Assembly (NCBI GenBank): GCA_012839895.1
Contig: DUML01000093.1
Span: 1 to 35,034 of the forward strand
Length of the DNA: 35,034 nucleotides
Source of the DNA: Peptococcaceae bacterium
Lineage (GTDB): Bacteria; Bacillota; Desulfitobacteriia; Desulfitobacteriales; Syntrophobotulaceae
Reading direction: 5' to 3'
This document shows, piece by piece, positions 33,592-35,034 of this stretch; the stretch's first letter is position 1; each line of letters starts with the position of its first letter. The notes beneath the pieces were generated by a model. It was given only the letters and a program-made list of their open reading frames with translations, ran no database searches and was not told the DNA's origin. Made by a program: the position numbers and the translations under genes.

Positions 33592-34860
33592 ATGAGTGGA
33601 AACTTTTTTTACTATTTAGTCCTGTTCACTTTTCTTTTTGCTGCCATTTATTTCTTTCTTCCTGAAATAATGCTTCATTTTTTAGGAATAGGCTCCTGGA
33701 AACGGCAATATTCACCTGGTGTGACAATAACTTTTGATGACGGCCCGGATCCCAAGTATACCCCAGCGCTCTTAAATATTCTGGCCCGTGCAAACGTTAA
33801 AGCCTGCTTTTTTCTAGTGGGCGAAAAAGCGGAAAAAAACCCTGCTTTGGTAAAAATGATTTGGGACCAGGGGCATCAAATTGGTTCTCATGGTTATTTT
33901 CATAAACACGCCTGGCTCATGTCACCTCAAGCCACTTGGGAAAACTGGGATAAAGGAATTAATACTATTAAACAGATTATTGGTAAAGAGCCGGATTATA
34001 TAAGACCTCCCTGGGGAGCATGCAATCTCTCACTTTACCTCTGGAGCCTTGCCAGGAATAAAAGAATTGTAGGTTGGAACGCTAAAGGAAAGGATTGGAA
34101 AGAAAAAAGGACATCTTCAGCTATTATTAAAAACATCCTCGCCAAAACTAGTGAAGGGACAATTATTCTTCTCCATGATAGCGGCGGGGAACAGTCAGCT
34201 CCTAAAAATACTTTAGCCTGTCTGGAGGAGCTTTTGAGGAAGATAAAAAAAGAACTTAAACTCCCTTTTGTACCATTAGAGTTTCCGGATTGGCCTCTTA
34301 GTCGAAGAATTGCGTTCCGATTCTGGGAAAAGTGGGAACATCTTTATGCTAAAATCCATGGTGTGAGACGGATTGATGAGCAAAACATATTTCGTCTTTC
34401 TCTAACCAAATACCGAGGGCCGGATCTTTATGATGAGAAAGGAACATTATTAGCTAGAAAGGGAGACTGTATTGGGGAAATACATTTTGATAATATTCGT
34501 TTTCAAGCTGCAGGATCAAACCTGCAAAGAGCCGGGATTAAAGCTTTAAAACTAGTGCGCCAGTCATTGCCTGTTTTAGCCGAATATTTAACTACACAAC
34601 CGGAATTCCGTGATGTTAAAGTCTATGTCGGCACTACCCTCCTAAACAAAGGTGCTCAAGGTCTAGGTTTTAATGTTCTGGATTACCCCTATAGCAACGG
34701 TTATTTAATTGGAATTCTTCAAAAAATTATAATGCGTATTTACCATCCAGCCGGGAAGAAAAGAAAGACAGAAAGTCTAGATCGGAAGCCTAAGATGGTT
34801 TGGATTAGTAAGGATAAGCTTTTAGATATGTATCAAAGAAGTGAGAAAAACATAAGTTAA
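33592..34860 (+). CDS. Polysaccharide deacetylase with C-terminal YkoP-like domain
   Basis: A NodB-type carbohydrate esterase 4 that removes acetyl groups from an N-acetylated glycan outside the cell. A membrane anchor lies at about residues 5-24. The NodB domain has TFDDGPDP (D49, D50), the metal histidines in SHGYFH (H100, H104), RPPWG (128-132) and LLHD (H185, D186), so it should be active. About 200 further residues (from FWEKWEHLYAKIHG on) resemble the YkoP-like domain attached to some deacetylases. The previous gene encodes a glycolipid glycosyltransferase, so both may work on one envelope polymer. AGGAAG precedes the ATG by about 12 bases. I believe a ykoN-ykoP pairing also occurs in Bacillus, but this is from memory. 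Confidence 0.85.
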   Translation: MSGNFFYYLVLFTFLFAAIYFFLPEIMLHFLGIGSWKRQYSPGVTITFDDGPDPKYTPALLNILARANVKACFFLVGEKAEKNPALVKMIWDQGHQIGSHGYFHKHAWLMSPQATWENWDKGINTIKQIIGKEPDYIRPPWGACNLSLYLWSLARNKRIVGWNAKGKDWKEKRTSSAIIKNILAKTSEGTIILLHDSGGEQSAPKNTLACLEELLRKIKKELKLPFVPLEFPDWPLSRRIAFRFWEKWEHLYAKIHGVRRIDEQNIFRLSLTKYRGPDLYDEKGTLLARKGDCIGEIHFDNIRFQAAGSNLQRAGIKALKLVRQSLPVLAEYLTTQPEFRDVKVYVGTTLLNKGAQGLGFNVLDYPYSNGYLIGILQKIIMRIYHPAGKKRKTESLDRKPKMVWISKDKLLDMYQRSEKNIS

Positions 34861-34946
34861 AAAACATATGTCTAAGAAAAAAAAAGTAAGTTTTACCTAG
34901 TGCTTCCCGATGAAGTACAATTAAGTTCGCAAAAGTAAAAGGAAAA

Positions 34947-35009
34947 ACCATCGGTAACTCCGAAATTGGTAAGTGAAGAGCAAACCAAGAAGGAGTGTTT
35001 ACCGATGGT
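34947..35009 (+). promoter_or_regulatory. Inverted repeat burying the start codon of the last gene
   Basis: The arms 34947-34957 (ACCATCGGTAA) and 34999-35009 (TTACCGATGGT) are perfect 11-bp inverses. The second arm includes the ATG at 35005, so a hairpin in a read-through transcript would hide the start codon. Such sequestration is known from insertion-sequence transposase genes. A 41-nt loop contains the AGGAG ribosome binding site. Confidence 0.6.
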
Positions 35010-35034
35010 CTACTCTAATACTAACCGAAATTTC
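35005..35034 (+). CDS. 5' end of a cut-off gene, possibly a transposase
   Basis: The first ten codons (MVYSNTNRNF) follow AAGAAGGAG with nine bases of spacing, then the window ends. I do not recognise the protein. The hairpin over the start codon and the AT-rich, gene-free 144 bases before it would suit the left end of an insertion sequence, but no terminal repeat can be confirmed. Confidence 0.4.
   Translation, partial: MVYSNTNRNF

Noticed and set aside
1-35034. CRISPR arrays, prophage or defence systems
   Set aside because: No regularly spaced repeats, phage structural genes, integrase or recognisable defence genes were seen. The CPBP/Abi-family protein alone is not evidence of abortive infection.

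Overview
The window looks like chromosome from a low-GC, spore-forming Clostridia-type Firmicute. The signs are an alpha/beta-type SASP, a DnaD/DnaI-like loader pair, a DegS/DegU-like two-component pair, an FMN-riboswitch-controlled ribD-ribE-ribBA-ribH operon, a CtsR-type operator before a J-protein/clpB operon, strong AGGAGG-type ribosome binding sites and frequent TTG/GTG starts. A Peptococcaceae-like origin is possible but cannot be fixed from the sequence. Nearly all genes are ordinary housekeeping or envelope genes. I see no prophage, CRISPR array or defence island. A possible insertion-sequence-like gene begins at the right edge.

Layout. 1-2.4 kb (minus): rhomboid protease, Cys-rich LysM protein, thioredoxin reductase. 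2.5-5.4 kb (plus): large UPF0182 membrane protein. 5.4-9.9 kb (minus): membrane-anchored possible propeller protein, phosphodiester glycosidase, small anchored protein, DnaI/DnaC-like ATPase, DnaD-domain protein. 10.1-10.7 kb (plus): HD hydrolase, overlapping tail to tail with a beta-CASP metallo-nuclease. 10.7-14.2 kb (minus): that nuclease and the DegU/DegS-like pair. 14.4-14.6 kb: tRNA-Pro(CGG) with its own promoter and terminator. 14.9-15.5 kb: GNAT acetyltransferase. 15.5-19.4 kb (plus): the riboflavin operon. 19.5-24.2 kb (minus): clpB, CbpA-like J protein, lipid kinase. 24.4-26.9 kb (minus): DUF4349 membrane protein with its ECF sigma factor, and a CPBP protease. 27-28.4 kb (plus): BtuF-like lipoprotein and SASP. 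28.5-32.2 kb (minus): HD nucleotidase, truncated rarD, glutaminyl-tRNA synthetase, anchored hypothetical protein. 32.4-34.9 kb (plus): glycolipid glycosyltransferase and polysaccharide deacetylase. From 35.0 kb: start of a cut-off gene.

How the genes work together. The rib genes encode the full route from GTP and ribulose-5-phosphate to riboflavin apart from the phosphatase step. ClpB and the J protein form a disaggregase/co-chaperone operon. The sigma factor and DUF4349 protein look like a regulator and its membrane partner. The glycosyltransferase and deacetylase are probably co-transcribed envelope enzymes.

Points most worth a second look. The glutaminyl-tRNA synthetase reading frame extends 18 codons upstream of any ATG/TTG, through conserved N-terminal residues, to an ATT codon with a well-placed Shine-Dalgarno, which suggests an AUU start. 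A CtsR-like direct repeat overlaps the -35 of the J-protein/clpB promoter. The gene cut by the right edge has its start codon inside a perfect 11-bp inverted repeat. rarD has lost its C-terminal half.
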